64,000 bases of DNA, taken from assembly GCF_022682495.2 (NCBI RefSeq), contig NC_071397.1:30953427-31017426 (forward strand). The letters are read 5' to 3'. A program made the translations under genes and the position numbers. Below the pieces are notes generated by a model that did not search any database, was not told the origin of the DNA, and was given only the letters and a program-made list of their open reading frames with translations. The stretch comes from Desmodus rotundus (taxonomy: Eukaryota > Chordata > Mammalia > Chiroptera > Phyllostomidae). Shown here piece after piece: positions 11,229 to 23,289 of the stretch. Every line of letters starts with the position of its first letter. Position 1 is the stretch's first letter.

Positions 11229-12414
11229 GTACTAGACAACTCCTGCTGACAGACACGTGGCTTCCAGAGGCTTGTAGGCCACCAAATGGAGGATAACCAA
11301 GAGAAATGATGGTCCTGACATGCCAGATGTGTTGTGATTCCATCAATAAGTGCATCCACCTTTAATAAAGCCCCTCAGAATTAGTGAAATGAGGGTAGTA
11401 GTTTAATGAATGGCAGCGTTTAAACATAAGTTGATTCCAGTGGAAGAGTTCTGTTTTAAGAATGAGCATTTATTTTAGTTTTTTTGATTTCTAAAAATAG
11501 ATTTAACTATTATTTTGTTAGCATGTAAATAAATAAAAAATTCTTAGGTGATTTAAAATATGTTAAAATGTATCCAGAGCCTACTCTGTTCTTTGTTACA
11601 TTGGTTGATGGTTTAATCTCGGTTGTCTTGTTTTGTTACTGCTTAAGCTTGTAAGTGAAGTTTAGGCTTTGGGGTATATTTAGAAATGTCTGATTTAGAG
11701 TAGAACACCTGGTTCTTATATATTCTATGAATATTGTGTTTTTAAACCAAATACTGTCAAGAGCTAGGATCAGTCCACATATTAGGTTTATAAAAACAGT
11801 GTCCATGCTCAGAATCCACTTCATTCTGACAGATCAGAAGTTCTACAATATTTACTTTTTTATTGCTTTGTTTTCCTTCTCCATTGTAGTTAACTCAGTC
11901 CTACTGTTTGATGGTGTTTGTTATCTTTTAATATAGTCTTTATCTTTAAATATCTTTTCCCAATTGATCACAAAGGGTTATTGGGTGTTTTCAATGCTTC
12001 TCTTTTGCTATAAGCAGAGATTCAGTCAACACATCGGTGATTTTTATTAAGGAGATAGTATATGTGGTATCTCAGAAATAGAACAACTAGTCATGCCAAG
12101 ATACGGGTTCTTTTTTAAAAAAGCATGTGTGTATGGAGCAGAGTAGTTGTAACATTAGTGACGAGTAATATCATTTATTGCCTATATCCATAATAGAGAT
12201 ATTTTCAGGATTTCAGTTTGAAGGAAGCACTAAACACTGTCAGAAGAAATTAATACATCATTTTACATATGTTGGAAAATATCACAAACTGCTATTTTAC
12301 GAAGGCCTTTGTGGTATTTTATAATGTTTTAGTCTTTAAGACATTTACTTCTTAATATCACTTATATTTATATATTTTGGATTTAAAAGTAATTTCTTCT
12401 GGTATCTGATTTCT

Positions 12415-12642
12415 TTTTTTTGTTGTTTATTTATTTGTAGAGAGAGAGGAAGGGAGGGAGGGAGCAAGAGAGGGAGAGAAACATCAATGTGTGAAAGAAA
12501 CATCAATCAGTTGCCTCTCATTCGCCCCCAGCTGGGGACTGGGCCTGCAACCCGGGCACATGCCCTGACTGGGAATCGAACTAGTGACCTTTTCGTTTGC
12601 AGGCCAGCACTCAGTCCACTGAGCTGCACCAGCCAGGGCAGC
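12415..12642 (-). mobile_element. Ves SINE (tRNA-derived bat SINE)
   Basis: The + strand ends in 'gagctgcaccagccagggc', the reverse complement of the Ves head (gccctggctggtgcagctcagtgg). It contains 'ccctgactgggaatcgaact', which is the B-box region of the tRNA-like part, and a purine-rich tail complement (gagagagaggaagggaggga). It is flanked by a perfect 12-base duplication, tatctgatttct, at 12403-12414 and 12643-12654. L1-type target-primed insertion is the established route for this family. Confidence 0.92.
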
Positions 12643-12784
12643 TATCTGATTTCTAGGACAGAATTTCTGAGACCAGGAAAATTAGTAAAATCGTCAATGT
12701 AAAAATATTATAAATTTAAAGTCTTTTCAAATAAGAATGTAAAATAATTGTATAAAGCAAATAAAAATTTGCATCTTCATTGCT

Positions 12785-12905
12785 ACTCATTCATTTAACA
12801 AATCCTCATTGTGCTCCTAATGTGTGCACTATTCTAATGGCTAAAGTCACAGCAGTGTTTACAGAAGCCAAGGTACGGATCATAAAGGAACTTACAATTT
12901 CATTT
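12785..12905 (-). repeat. L2 LINE 3' end relic
   Basis: The + strand reads 'cattcatttaacaaatcctc', 'gtgtgcactattctaatggc', 'cagcagtgtttacagaagcc' and 'aaaggaacttacaatttc' in the order of the reverse-complemented L2 3' end. Diverged, edges approximate. Confidence 0.6.
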
Positions 12906-14892
12906 TATAAAAGGCGATTCTGGAAAACCTTTGAATTTATTCCAATACAAGTGAGTCACTGGATTTCGTCTTCCATAATCACTGGTTGAGTATAGGACAA
13001 TTAAATATGATGGTTTTTGTAATGAATATAGATTTAAGATTATCTGGGCATTGTTTGAGCAAAATGGAAGTCTGAATAATAGTTTTTAGTTCTTACATAC
13101 ATAAGATGGCAATTAATTGAAAATTAGTGAAACACATAAGAATTAAGAATTATGTTATTTGATTTCATAGATTGCATGCATAACTTTAAGGATATTTAGG
13201 ATTAGAAATATTCCTTTTAGATAATATTAGAAAGGAAATTCTTACTAATACATAATTCTGAATATATATTTACTTTTTTATTATTACTTATTTGTAAATA
13301 AATCCATGTTCAACCAAAAAATACATTTTAAATGCCTTGATACTATGATTTATTACTGTAGGGAACAGAAAATTATTTGCAATAAACTTTTAATGAAGTA
13401 CAGAAATCATGTGGACATAAAAACAAGAGATTTTACATCAACAGATGCTAAATTCTTAGGTAACTGTGTCAACCACTTGGCAAAATTTAACACTTGCATT
13501 TTGCCTCATCACTTGTATGCACTCCTTTCAAAGTTTCTACCAATTTGCAAATGAAGTGAACATAGCATTATATTTGGGAATGGTAAATATATATAAGGTG
13601 ACTTTCACCCTATGTACTGGAAGCTAGAAAAATATTCTAAAATCAGTGACAGTTTATATAATCAACCTTTGGATGTCCTGAATCAGAGCTCTTATTGATA
13701 ATTTTGAAAATAACAAATAATACCAAAAAAGTAAACTTTTGCTTAAGGGAGTTCTCCAGTAAGTTGGAAAGGATTTAGCTGACTTTGTATTTCTCACAGC
13801 ATATGTGCACACACACAATTTTTAATGTATCATTTCATCATAATTTAATTTCAACAGCACCCAATGTTGATGTCATCTGAAGTGATTCAGTAGATCTATT
13901 TTGAATTAACATAGAAGTATTTTATCTAAATAAAGGAATTTTTTAAGTTGTAGGTTATTCTAAACAATAATGAGAAAAACTATAAATTTATGACCCCAGG
14001 AACTGATTCCGACTTTAAAAATGTAGTGAAAATTTTCTTGCAGCTTACTAAAATGTTGAGACTTTTAAGAATCATCATTCCAATCACAAAGTATCTCTTT
14101 GTAAATGGCATTATTTTAATATATTAAAAGTAGCTTTTATCAACCATGTATATATAACTTTGTGAATTGTAATAAAATTTAGATCTACTTGTGACTTTAA
14201 AAAATACTGAAAATAGTTGATAAAATAACCCTTTTTTCAGGACTTTGAATTGTTGGAACAAGTTCCCACTGTGTTTCATGTTAACTCCTGGTATGTTCTG
14301 CTAAAGTATCTCTAAGTTCTTTTGCAAAGAACCATATTTGTATGTTTCCCACACTTTTTCTTTGTAGTACCCACTTGCCTGTCAGGATCTTTGACCAAAA
14401 GTATGAAGTGGTTTCTTTTGATTCAACATGAAGAAGTCTCTTCTCTCCATTCAAAGTACTTCTGGAGTAAAGAAATCACCCCCTTTTCACTTCCAGAATT
14501 AATGGCAGTTGCCACGTAGATGAAGAGAATATGTAGAAACACTTATAGATTCAGTGCAGTACTAATTATTTTTGAGTGCTTCATAATATCCTTTATTATT
14601 CATGCTTTCAAAAATGTATTTGCTGAATGAAATGTACCTATGTAGTATAAATAGTGAGTCAGAGTCTATTTAATGCCTATAGTCATATATGCAAATACCA
14701 ATTATATACAGAAGAGTAAATGTACCTTCATTGCGTGCATCCATCTTCTCTATATATGAACATTTATTTAGGTAGAGTCTCTTCAGATTTAGTTCTTATT
14801 CCCAAACTTTTGAGTAAACAAGATGATAGAGATTTGTATTCCCTGTGAAGCCATCTAAGTAGTCAGCCAGGATTAAATTGATACAGTTGGGC

Positions 14893-14975
14893 TGGTGAGA
14901 GGAGATGAGATAATGCAGACGCCGTGACCCTGCCAGCACACAGCAAGTCCTTAGTGTGTGTTAGATGTTCGTTTA
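14893..14975 (-). repeat. MIR SINE relic
   Basis: The + strand has 'gagatgagataatgcagac' then 'cagcacacagcaagtcctta', matching the reverse-complemented MIR order (gattaaatgagataatgcat ... cctggcacatagtaagtgctc). Short and diverged. Confidence 0.5.
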
Positions 14976-15289
14976 GATGTGTCGTCATCGTCATTGTTGC
15001 CGCCGGCACCATCAGCTCCTATGATTACCTATCCAGTATATGAACCATTAAGCTTTAAGAGATGAGAAGAGGAAGAGTTCGGAGTTTTACAGAAGTAAAC
15101 TCGTACTTGAATATAGAAAGATTTGTAGAAATTACTAGGGGTAGGAGGGAAAGCAGACAAGTTCTAAAAGATACCTATAACCCCTTTGTTGTGCAAAGTT
15201 AGAAAGTTTGCACAAAGGCCTGCCAGATTCTTCTGTACATCCCTGGCTTCCCCCTCCCCATTCCCCCAACTCTTGTCACTTGACTCTTC

Positions 15290-15772
15290 TCGTTTAACAT
15301 TTTCCTTTCTGGCCTCTTTACTGTTGCTTGAACATACCAGGCACTCAACTGATTTGGGGACTTTGCACTTCATATCTTTGCCCAGGACGTGTTTTCCCTG
15401 CATATATTCATGGCTAACCCCTCTGCCTATGTCTTTGTTAAGATGTCACCAACTCAGTGGGTCCTTTCCTGAGTGCCTTACCTAAAATTGTAATCTGCAG
15501 CTGCCCCAGCCACCCTCCACACACACATTTCTGATCCTTTTTGCCCTGGTTTACTTTTCATTGTTGTTAGCATTTATCATATTTTAACATACTATATAGT
15601 TTACTTGTTTGAAGGATTTTGTTGTTGTTGCCTATTTGCCTTCTACCAATAAAATGCCAATTTCTTGAAGGCAGAACTCTTCCATTTTGTTCACAGAAAT
15701 ATTCCAAGCACCTAGAACAGTGCCTGGCCTACATACATGCTCAACAAATAATTTGTTGAATGAATGAATTAG
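15290..15772 (+). repeat. L2 LINE 3' end
   Basis: A long collinear match to the L2 3' end: 'ggactttgcacttcatatct', 'gttaagatgtcaccaactca', 'cacctagaacagtgcctggc' and a terminal 'aaataatttgttgaatgaat' repeat tail. The order and spacing are those of L2. A 99-codon frame overlapping it is not a gene. Confidence 0.85.
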
Positions 15773-16317
15773 TGAAGACCTTTCATGACAGTGAGTTTTG
15801 TGAATTGGCCTACAACTCTGTGCTTTCGCTGGCTCTCCCAATTATGGAAGATGAGAAAAGGAACATCCGTTCTCCTGGTCCCTGAGTCCTCTTCCAACCA
15901 AGCACAAATTCCCATAATGATACTGACTGGGCCTGCAGACCTTTCTGTGCCTTTACCCTTCCCTTTGCTTCAGGAGCAAGCTTCCTTCCCAACAACCATC
16001 TCCCACTGATTTCAGGCATGCGCTATGTACTTCTCAACTCCTGTCTACCCTACAGTTCCCTTCCTAACCAAATGCTCAACAAAGTAAATGAGAACCATTC
16101 CCTATATCAGGGAGAGAGTTCTTTTCTTAGTGCTTTTACAGGCGTGGACCAAATTTTGTGGTTTCTTCTTTCCTGAGTAAGTGTGCACCACAGGGCATGC
16201 ATCAGAATTTTCCCCTGCACCCTCTTGGCTGGACAGCACGTGACGGAAACAGCTGCGGAGCCACACAGGCTTCCCTTCTCATGCTGGATCCACTTGTTAC
16301 TGACCGTGGGGCCCTGC

Positions 16318-16425
16318 CCTAAGCGTATTTCCTCATCCACTCAATGAAGATGACGCCTAAAGAATTGTCATGAGGGTTAAATAAGTGAGAGCCTCTCTCA
16401 GTGCCTGGCACTCAGTTGTCCCGCA
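16318..16425 (-). repeat. MIR SINE relic
   Basis: The + strand has 'tcctcatccactcaatgaag', 'gtcatgagggttaaataagt' and 'ctcagtgcctggcactcagt', the reverse-complemented MIR series. Edges approximate. Confidence 0.7.
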
Positions 16426-16777
16426 ATATATCCTCTTTTCCGGCTGGTTAAGGCCGGTAGTTAAGTGAGAGATGTCTCCCTTCTCTATTTTGTCAAGAGT
16501 ATCGAAAGGCTGAAAAACCCAGATTCTAAACCAGATGCTGACTTTGAGGGGCAAAGTACTATTAACCTAGATTTTGGCAAGAAGAAAAGAAGGAGAGAGA
16601 TGAGCAGGCCCAGAAGTCTGTACACCTTCTGAAGGCAGACTTTGTACTTCGATGTGTGTCCCTCGTTCCTGACAGGGCTTGACATGAGGTATATTGGACA
16701 CTCAGGGTATCTCGCATTAATAAATAAACAGAGTAAAGACAAGAGAGTAGATCTTAAAAGTTCTCTTCACAGAAAAG

Positions 16778-16920
16778 GAATTGTAATTATGTCTGGTGAT
16801 GGATGTTGATTAGACTTATTGTGGTGATCATTTTGCAATATACACAAATATTAAATCATTATGTTCCACACCTAAGCCAAATATAACGTTATATGTCAAT
16901 TATAGCTTTAAAAAAGACAA
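16778..16920 (+). repeat. Old L1 3' end fragment
   Basis: It reads 'gtgatggatgttgattagac', 'gtggtgatcattttgcaata' and 'atatgtcaattatagcttta' before an A-rich end. This is the standard order of an L1M-type 3' untranslated end. No open frame of ORF2 remains. Confidence 0.75.
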
Positions 16921-17835
16921 ACAGTTGTATCCTTACCATTGTTAGAAGAAAAGGATATTGGGAAAGAAAAGTAAGCATAAATTATAGACAATTAATGAGA
17001 TAAAAATATACATTTGTTTTATGGTTTCTCTTTTTAAAAAAAAATGTGAGTTTCTTGACCACAATATTTTGTATTTATTTTAAATATATCATAGTCCAGA
17101 CACATTTTAGGGTAAATAAGCACATGTAAGCTGCTTTAGGGATGTAATCTTTATCTATAAACATTGTTTCTATGGGAAAATGTATTTTAGGTCCCAAATG
17201 CTCAGTGCGCATATGTACTTTGGGACAGAGTAAATTGGGAACATTATCAGTTCTTTGGTTTGGGACGTGATTGACTTTTTAAAATGCTATATGATTACAA
17301 ACACATCTTTATGATGATTTTAATAGTTAATTTAAAGTATTCTTACTTATGTAAAACATTTCACTATAGCATTTTTTTCTATTCTTAATTTTGTGGGAGG
17401 AAAAAAACAAAGGAAAAATCTTTGTAGCACCAAGTTTCAGCTTGTAAAAGTGCAGTGACTTCATCCCTTTGTGATCTTTTAGCACCCAAATCATTTCTGT
17501 CGTGACACTTGTCATCGCCACATTTCACTGTTGAATTTGTTTTCTCGTTAGGAGAGGCGCGGTTGCTCAGCAGGAGTCCCTATTAAATATCACTGCATTA
17601 TGTTTAGCCTGATGGAATGTCAGCGTGTTGTCTCCTGTTGGTCAGTTCGTGTCCTCTAAAAAAACAGCAGCAGTTCTGATTTTCATTTTCTATTTTATTT
17701 AAAAATATACTGACTGACAAAACCATTTAGGTAAGATGGTCGTCATTTTCATGTCTGTTGCTTTTATCATTGTACGATACTACTGTAGCTTTATTCATCA
17801 TATATTTTGTATTTCTTCAACATCTCATCCCACAG

Positions 17836-17907
17836 GCACTCCAGAAAGTCTGAAAGATCTAGCATCCAAAAACAGACTAGGAAAGGCATTGCCTCTGATG
17901 CAGAAAG
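17836..17907 (+). CDS. RIMS1: RIMS1 linker exon, 72 nt, phase 2/2
   Basis: It encodes HSRKSERSSIQKQTRKG then IASDAE. The acceptor is excellent (ttcttcaacatctcatcccacag|G) and the donor is GAAAG|gtaggc. Both end codons are split Arg codons that join the neighbours at 11228 and 24421. The residues are basic and serine-rich (SRKSERSS). Ile in KGIASD is Thr in human RIM1 as I remember it. This is a short cassette that leaves the frame unchanged when skipped. No domain. Confidence 0.95.
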
Positions 17908-18509
17908 GTAGGCGTGGTGTTGTGCGTGTGGCCATCTTCTGTTTTACTCCCACATTCAGGGCGCTTCACTCTGACTTCCATGATCAGTTCTTTTATACAA
18001 ATTGTGATGTTGAAAACATTCATGTAAAGAGATCTCCTATATGGAATAGTGTCATTCAAAAAACAAGAGAAGGGTGATTTGAAGACAGCCCTTAAGTCTT
18101 GGGGCTAAAGAAAAATCTCATGCATTTATCTTAGTGATTATTCTGATTATTAAAGAGAATTAAAACCATACTTATTTTGTATACATATTGGGACATTCAT
18201 ATTTTGTTTCTGAGATTATTTACTTATTAACAATGAATATAGTGCCTAAAAAAGTGCAAGTAGTTCTTATTTAAGTGTCTATTATTTATTTAATTAATGC
18301 CATCTTTTAAAAAATTTATTTTCTACATACAGATAATCTGAGATTCTACTGGAATATTACAAACAAAGATATTTGCTGAGTTAATATAAAAAGTATAGGG
18401 ATCACTGATCTTTTATTTGTAATTCATCTAATTCCACATTATTTTTATTATTTTGGGGGCAAGGTATTATTTTAACATTTTTACGTAGTTGCAAGAAACA
18501 CCAGAAATC

Positions 18510-19090
18510 CAATTAACACATATTTATTAGTCCAGCAATTATTGAAAGCACGTAGGGTGACATAGATATAAATGAATGAGTATATTCATGTGCCACAGAA
18601 GTTGTAAAGACATGCATGAGATACAGCGAGAACAGGGAGAAGAGTGGAGCGCTTATGAGTTAGGAAATATTTCATAAACAGGTGTCACTTGAGCTACATC
18701 CAGGTATATACAAGTAGGTGTGAAGAGTAGAGATTTGAATGAGAAGGGAACAATATGAGAATACAGTGAGGCCTGAAATATTTTCTTGGGTATGGGGAAA
18801 CCATACCCATTTGGGGAGGGAGAATAGGATTCAGGAGATGGGAGAGAGGGCTGAAAATAAAACTGAGTAAGTCCTTAGAGCATATGCTGTGAATGCCCTC
18901 ATGGACATGCTGCAGATTTTCACTTTCTGATTTATTCCATGAAACATTAATGGATGGGCCTTCAACATGGAGGTACATGATTGGTTTGGAGTTTCAAAAT
19001 TATAGGTCCCTTTGACAGCACTTTGGAAGGCAGTCGGGAAGTCCCACGGGTAGATGTAGTTTACCAGGAAAGCCGTCACAGTGGTTGTGG
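18510..19090 (-). repeat. L2 LINE fragment
   Basis: The + strand carries 'acatatttattagtccagca', 'aacaggtgtcacttgagcta' and 'gaagggaacaatatgagaat' in the order of the reverse-complemented L2 3' region (gtgacatttgagctgagac ... cagagggaacagcaagtgc). It then runs into more diverged upstream L2-like sequence. The left half is clearer than the right. Edges approximate. Confidence 0.6.
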
Positions 19091-19114
19091 TCGAGGTAGA
19101 GTCTGTACAAGGCC

Positions 19115-19320
19115 GTGAATCATTCAGTTAACAACCATGTGCCAAACTATGTGCTAATTAAGTTCACGGAATGAAATAGGAACCCAAAAGGAAGGCTTCC
19201 CAGAGGATGTTACCTCTGAGTTGGGGTCTGAAAAATGAGTAGGTATTAGTCACATCAAGGGATGTGAGGAGGGGAGATGGAATTTATTCCTGGCTAATGG
19301 TCTTTCAGGGTAATAACTAG
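19115..19320 (-). repeat. L2 LINE fragment
   Basis: The + strand reads 'catgtgccaaactatgtgct', 'ggaaggcttcccagaggatg' and 'ctgaaaaatgagtaggtatt'. These correspond to 'tatgtgccaggcactgtgct', 'gaaggcctctctgaggaggt' and 'ctgaatgatgagaaggagcc' of reverse-complemented L2. Confidence 0.6.
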
Positions 19321-19483
19321 TTAGGAAACTTAACTTAGAATGGAAAAAGGAACTGGGAAACTCAAAAAAGTGTTGAATTTTAATTCAGTTTTACAAAGGA
19401 GCTGGACTTTGAGGAAGGAGGAAGGAAGTGAAGCACAGAGTTCTAGCATTTTAGATGGACCAGACAGGTTAGATGGATAGTAG

Positions 19484-19496
19484 AGAGATAGGTAGG

Positions 19497-19536
<40 letters not shown>

Positions 19537-19544
19537 AAGAAAGA
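19484..19544. repeat. (GATA)n microsatellite
   Basis: An uninterrupted run of about nine to ten GATA units, flanked by imperfect GGTA and GAAA units. The antisense reading gives a chance frame of repeated YLSI residues. It is likely to vary in length between individuals. Confidence 0.97.
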
Positions 19545-20310
19545 ACAATACTGATTCTGTTTGTTTCTGTATCCCTTATTGTCAGCTCAGCTAACTGTAA
19601 TCTCTTTACTAGCACTTAAACAACTGAAGTTTTTAAGTTTTTAATCTTCAACCATCACATAACCTTGCTATCTCATGCATGCACACATGATTTCAATTAT
19701 TTTGACGTGATTGAAATTTTTCCACAATGTTGTATTCTTTTTATTCCATTATGCTTATTTAATTTTGTATTTATGGTGTATCAGTGAACAAGTTTTTTGA
19801 CAATAAAGTACTGTTTTACAAAATGTTAGATGATTCTAGATCAACTGAAGGGGCTTAACTACAGAGGAGTGATATTTGGACATCTTTCTCTGCAACACTG
19901 TTAATCTATATAAATAAACACAAATCCTCCCTTCAGTAAGAATAGCAAGGATTTAACTGACTCCTAGTCTGAAATGTTTGCTGCTTAAGGACCCTATTCC
20001 TGTTAGTCTTGCCTTTACTTACTTTGCCTGTAGGTTTTAGTATAGAAAACTCAAACCTTTTAGGTATATATATTTGTTTGATTACAATTTGAGCTCTTTA
20101 TTGATTTTTATTATAGTATACATTTCAAACCCAGTTTCTAAGTGAATTGTTGAACAGCTAGTTGCAAAAGAAGGATTGGTCTGGATTTTCTAAGTTTGCG
20201 TTAGTGCTTATTTCATTAGAAGATAGCTAGAGTCGATGTCTAACTACAGGGGAATAGAGGCCACAGTATGAATGCTGTGGATGCTGTTTTTAGCCTTTGG
20301 GAGCCAACAG

Positions 20311-20337
20311 CTTCCCTAAAGTCATACTTTAGGGAAG
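20311..20337. repeat. Perfect 11-bp stem inverted repeat with 5-base loop
   Basis: CTTCCCTAAAG at 20311-20321 is followed by TCATA and then CTTTAGGGAAG at 20327-20337. The two arms are exact reverse complements. The loop sequence recurs just after the second arm (gtcatacc), so it may have arisen by template switching. Confidence 0.9.
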
Positions 20338-21242
20338 TCATACCACACAGTCACTCTTTGGCTTCTGGCAAAATTTGCTATAATATTTATAATATTTATA
20401 AATTTGTATACTATTTATAATTTTAAAGGTCCTTTGTTGGCCTAAACAAACTTGTCCTTATGAGCAACAGTCTAGTAAGAAAATATCTGGAGAGATATGG
20501 TGGTCATCTGTAGATAGAACGCAGGCAGAACTGACTTCTGACTTTTGTGCCTCGTTGTTTAAAGCAGTGCTTCAGATTCTTTGGGGAAACTCCAGAGGAA
20601 GAGTCTGACTTTTCACCTCCATGTGAATTCTGCCCTTTTCTGGCAGAACCACCAGCACCATTTCTGCATCTTGTGCTAATGACTTTTTCTTCTCGTGGAG
20701 CCTGCACTCTTAATCCTAACTGAGGGATGTCTTGTCAGGACACCTATTTAGAATTGTTTGAGTATGCATTTTAGGTTGCCCTAGTGCTCCTGGAAAGAGC
20801 ATGTGCAGGCCTGTACCGGCCACTACGGGAGGAACCACTTTGAAGATCTAACCTTAAATCGCACATGCATGTTCACCTTTTTAAAGGTCATTAAAACACA
20901 CAGCTATATTGTTAAGTTGCAATAGAAGCAATTTATTGCAAGTCCATTTACAGCAACAGACATGGCTGACTAACAACCTAAGGTTTCGACGATGTGTTTT
21001 ACTTAAGTTCAAGTCCTAAACACTAGTCTTAGGTGAAGAGAGTGAGCGTTTGTCGAACTCAGTGGTTAGATACAGATTTGCAGATGGTGGGCTAGAGTCC
21101 AACATACTTAGATTAATTAGAATTTTTCTCTAGAAGACTCATTTTTGTTTTAAAAATATGAGTTATATGTAGACATATATAGCAGATTAAGTATTTGTTA
21201 AGTGCCATTTCCCATATGTTTTGTTCCTTCAAAATGTCAGAA

Positions 21243-21377
21243 TGGGGAAGGACTGAGGGTGGGACATGGGGGGGAAATGGAGTGCAGTGGGGGAGAGTGG
21301 GGGGGGAAACAGAGGCAACTGTACTTGAATAACAATAAAAAATATTAAATGAAAATTTTAGAAAATGAAGAGAATAA
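21243..21377 (+). mobile_element. Very short 5'-truncated L1 (3' UTR only)
   Basis: A G-rich 3' UTR stretch (several runs of four to eight G) leads to 'caactgtacttgaataacaa' and an A-rich tail, as in bat L1 3' ends. It is flanked by a perfect 12-base duplication, aaaatgtcagaa, at 21231-21242 and 21378-21389. The insert is only 135 bases long, an extreme 5' truncation. Confidence 0.85.
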
Positions 21378-21584
21378 AAAATGTCAGAACATAATACTAT
21401 GAAATCTTGCTGAAAATTTTGATACTTGGACATATATTTATATTTTGTCTTACAATATTAACAATATATCCAGGGGAGTGAAACTACCATTTTATATCTC
21501 ATGAAATAGAAATACATTCTGCCTCCATAGGCAGAAAAGGGAGCAAATTTTGAAGCTCCATAGACCTGTGTGGATCTTGCCGTT

Positions 21585-21795
21585 ACCTCATGTTGGCTCC
21601 TTGTCTTTTTACAAGTCTCTCTATGATCCTCAGTTTTTCCATCTATAAAATGGGGATAATAACACTTCTCAGAACTATTTTGAGAATACGAAGAACATGC
21701 ACGTGGGTGTGTATGTTCACATATACACATATAACACATGCATGGGTACAGACATGCATGCATATGTACATGCATATCCTCCGTGTCTGGCATGT
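21585..21795 (-). repeat. MIR SINE relic interrupted by a CA/TA-rich tract
   Basis: The + strand reads 'cctcagtttttccatctata' and 'aaatggggataataacactt', the hallmark of reverse-complemented MIR, and ends near 'gtgtctggcatgtagagat'. Between them lies an alternating purine-pyrimidine tract (about 21715-21780, cacatata and catgcatg units) that looks like a later expansion. Confidence 0.75.
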
Positions 21796-23289
21796 AGAGA
21801 TGGCTTCATTTTGGTGCTCAGTGAAGAAGAGTTGTCATTATCATTCTACTGACCTTCGTCCACTTCTGTCCCATTCTCTAACATAGTGGTTCTTAATCTC
21901 TTTCATTCTCACATTCTTAGCCCATACAGTTTCATTGGAGAGATCCAGGCTCCACAGCCTGGGTTCTCAACATTTAACTGCTGTACCTCGGAACTTCTTG
22001 ATCGATATCCCCTTCTTCTTGTCTAAAACAAACTTGGGGCCATTATCTCGTCTCTAAAACCTTGCTCTTCTCTCTTCAAGTCCTGCATTCTCACTGTGCT
22101 CAGTTTCTCTGCCTCCCTGCTATACCCCTCCCCCTTCCTCAGCAAAGTGGTTTTCTGGGTCTGCCTTTCGGTCGGTGCTTTCATACTTGGTACAATGCGG
22201 CCGGTGGCAGGGACTGTTATGTTACTGAGGGACTTTTAGTTCATGTCAAAGAAAAAAAATAGGCGTGGTGTTAATGATTAACCTGAAACAGTACAAGCTG
22301 TTTTCAGACACCGCAGGCCTGTGGCGCTTGGGAGATGAGAACACTAAGTCACCTAGCCTTGTTCTGTGTAACCCCTAGAAAGCCATTTCTCTGACCTGAA
22401 ATTGCTCTTTGTAACTTTGCTGTTTAGTTTGGTGCCACATTTCAAGTCACAGTTAAGAAGTGCTTTTGGTGCTTATGACTTGCATTAAGAAATGAAGCAA
22501 GATTTTAGGGAAATTGCAGGACCCATGAAATTTCTCACTTCTAGGGTGAGAACTGTAGTATTCAATTTTCAAACTACATTTAGAGAGTATATTTCAAACA
22601 CAGAGTACTTGACGTTTATTCTCAGGATAATGGCTTTTAAAGCATGATAGATAAAAACTCATTCTTTATCATTGGAAAGGATTTGATCATGCAGCCCTTC
22701 CCATATAAATCATATAATTCTGTAGAGTTAAGTCAAAAGTCAGTTCAGAATGAATGAAGTTTAATATGCAGAATACTAACAGTTCCTTTTCTTTTAATTT
22801 GGAAGTCAAGGTGCAGACCAGGTTTTGGGATCTGCACTAGAGTCTGATAAAGCATTAATCCGGATCTCTAGAAGATGAAATGCACATTAAAAACCTAACA
22901 TGTGTTTCTTTATTTTCTAAAACTTGACATTTTTCCATTTTATTGTTCTGAAATAAAGAAGATATTCTGAATCAAAATAATTGAGATTATTTGAAGTTGA
23001 ATGAAAATATTTTTCATAAAAGAAAAATTGTCAGTCTGAATACAAGTTGAATAAAGCAGTCAATAATTAACACACTTCCTGTGGTCAATACGTATTCTTT
23101 TCCCTCACACACTTTAAATTACTTAATTTTACAGCATTGTTTTAAAAAGAATGAGATGCTATTCCATTGCTTCTGTCACTGAAAAATAATACATATCAGA
23201 TATCTTAAATGTGCATTTTATTTACAATATATACTGAAAATTATGAAAAATACAAAAACATGTATGTGTTTTAAAGAAGCACATATATA

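Larger units (their letters stand above)
11229..17835 (+). other. RIMS1: RIMS1 intron (6,607 nt)
   Basis: Contents seen: a Ves SINE on the minus strand (12415-12642), an L2 relic (about 12785-12905), a MIR relic (about 14893-14975), a good L2 3' end (about 15290-15772), a MIR relic (about 16318-16425) and an L1 3' end (about 16778-16920). I see nothing recognisable in 11230-12400 or 13000-14890. A CpG-containing patch at about 17545-17660, 180-290 bases upstream of the next exon, may be a conserved flank but has no named motif. Confidence 0.75.

Noticed and set aside
14361..14385. An acceptor-like 'tttctttgtag' followed by codons for a PTCLS-like peptide, resembling the start of a human RIM1 exon
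   Set aside because: The match is five residues only, no donor follows in the right phase, and the true exon with the continuing sequence (SRRG, APRATDQP) is at 24421-24603.
15186..15485. A 99-codon + strand frame and a 79-codon minus frame
   Set aside because: Much of the region is the L2 3' end; no protein similarity is visible.
21113..21433. A 106-codon minus-strand frame
   Set aside because: It spans the short L1 3' UTR insertion and its flanks, and its Pro/Pro-rich part is the antisense of the G-runs.
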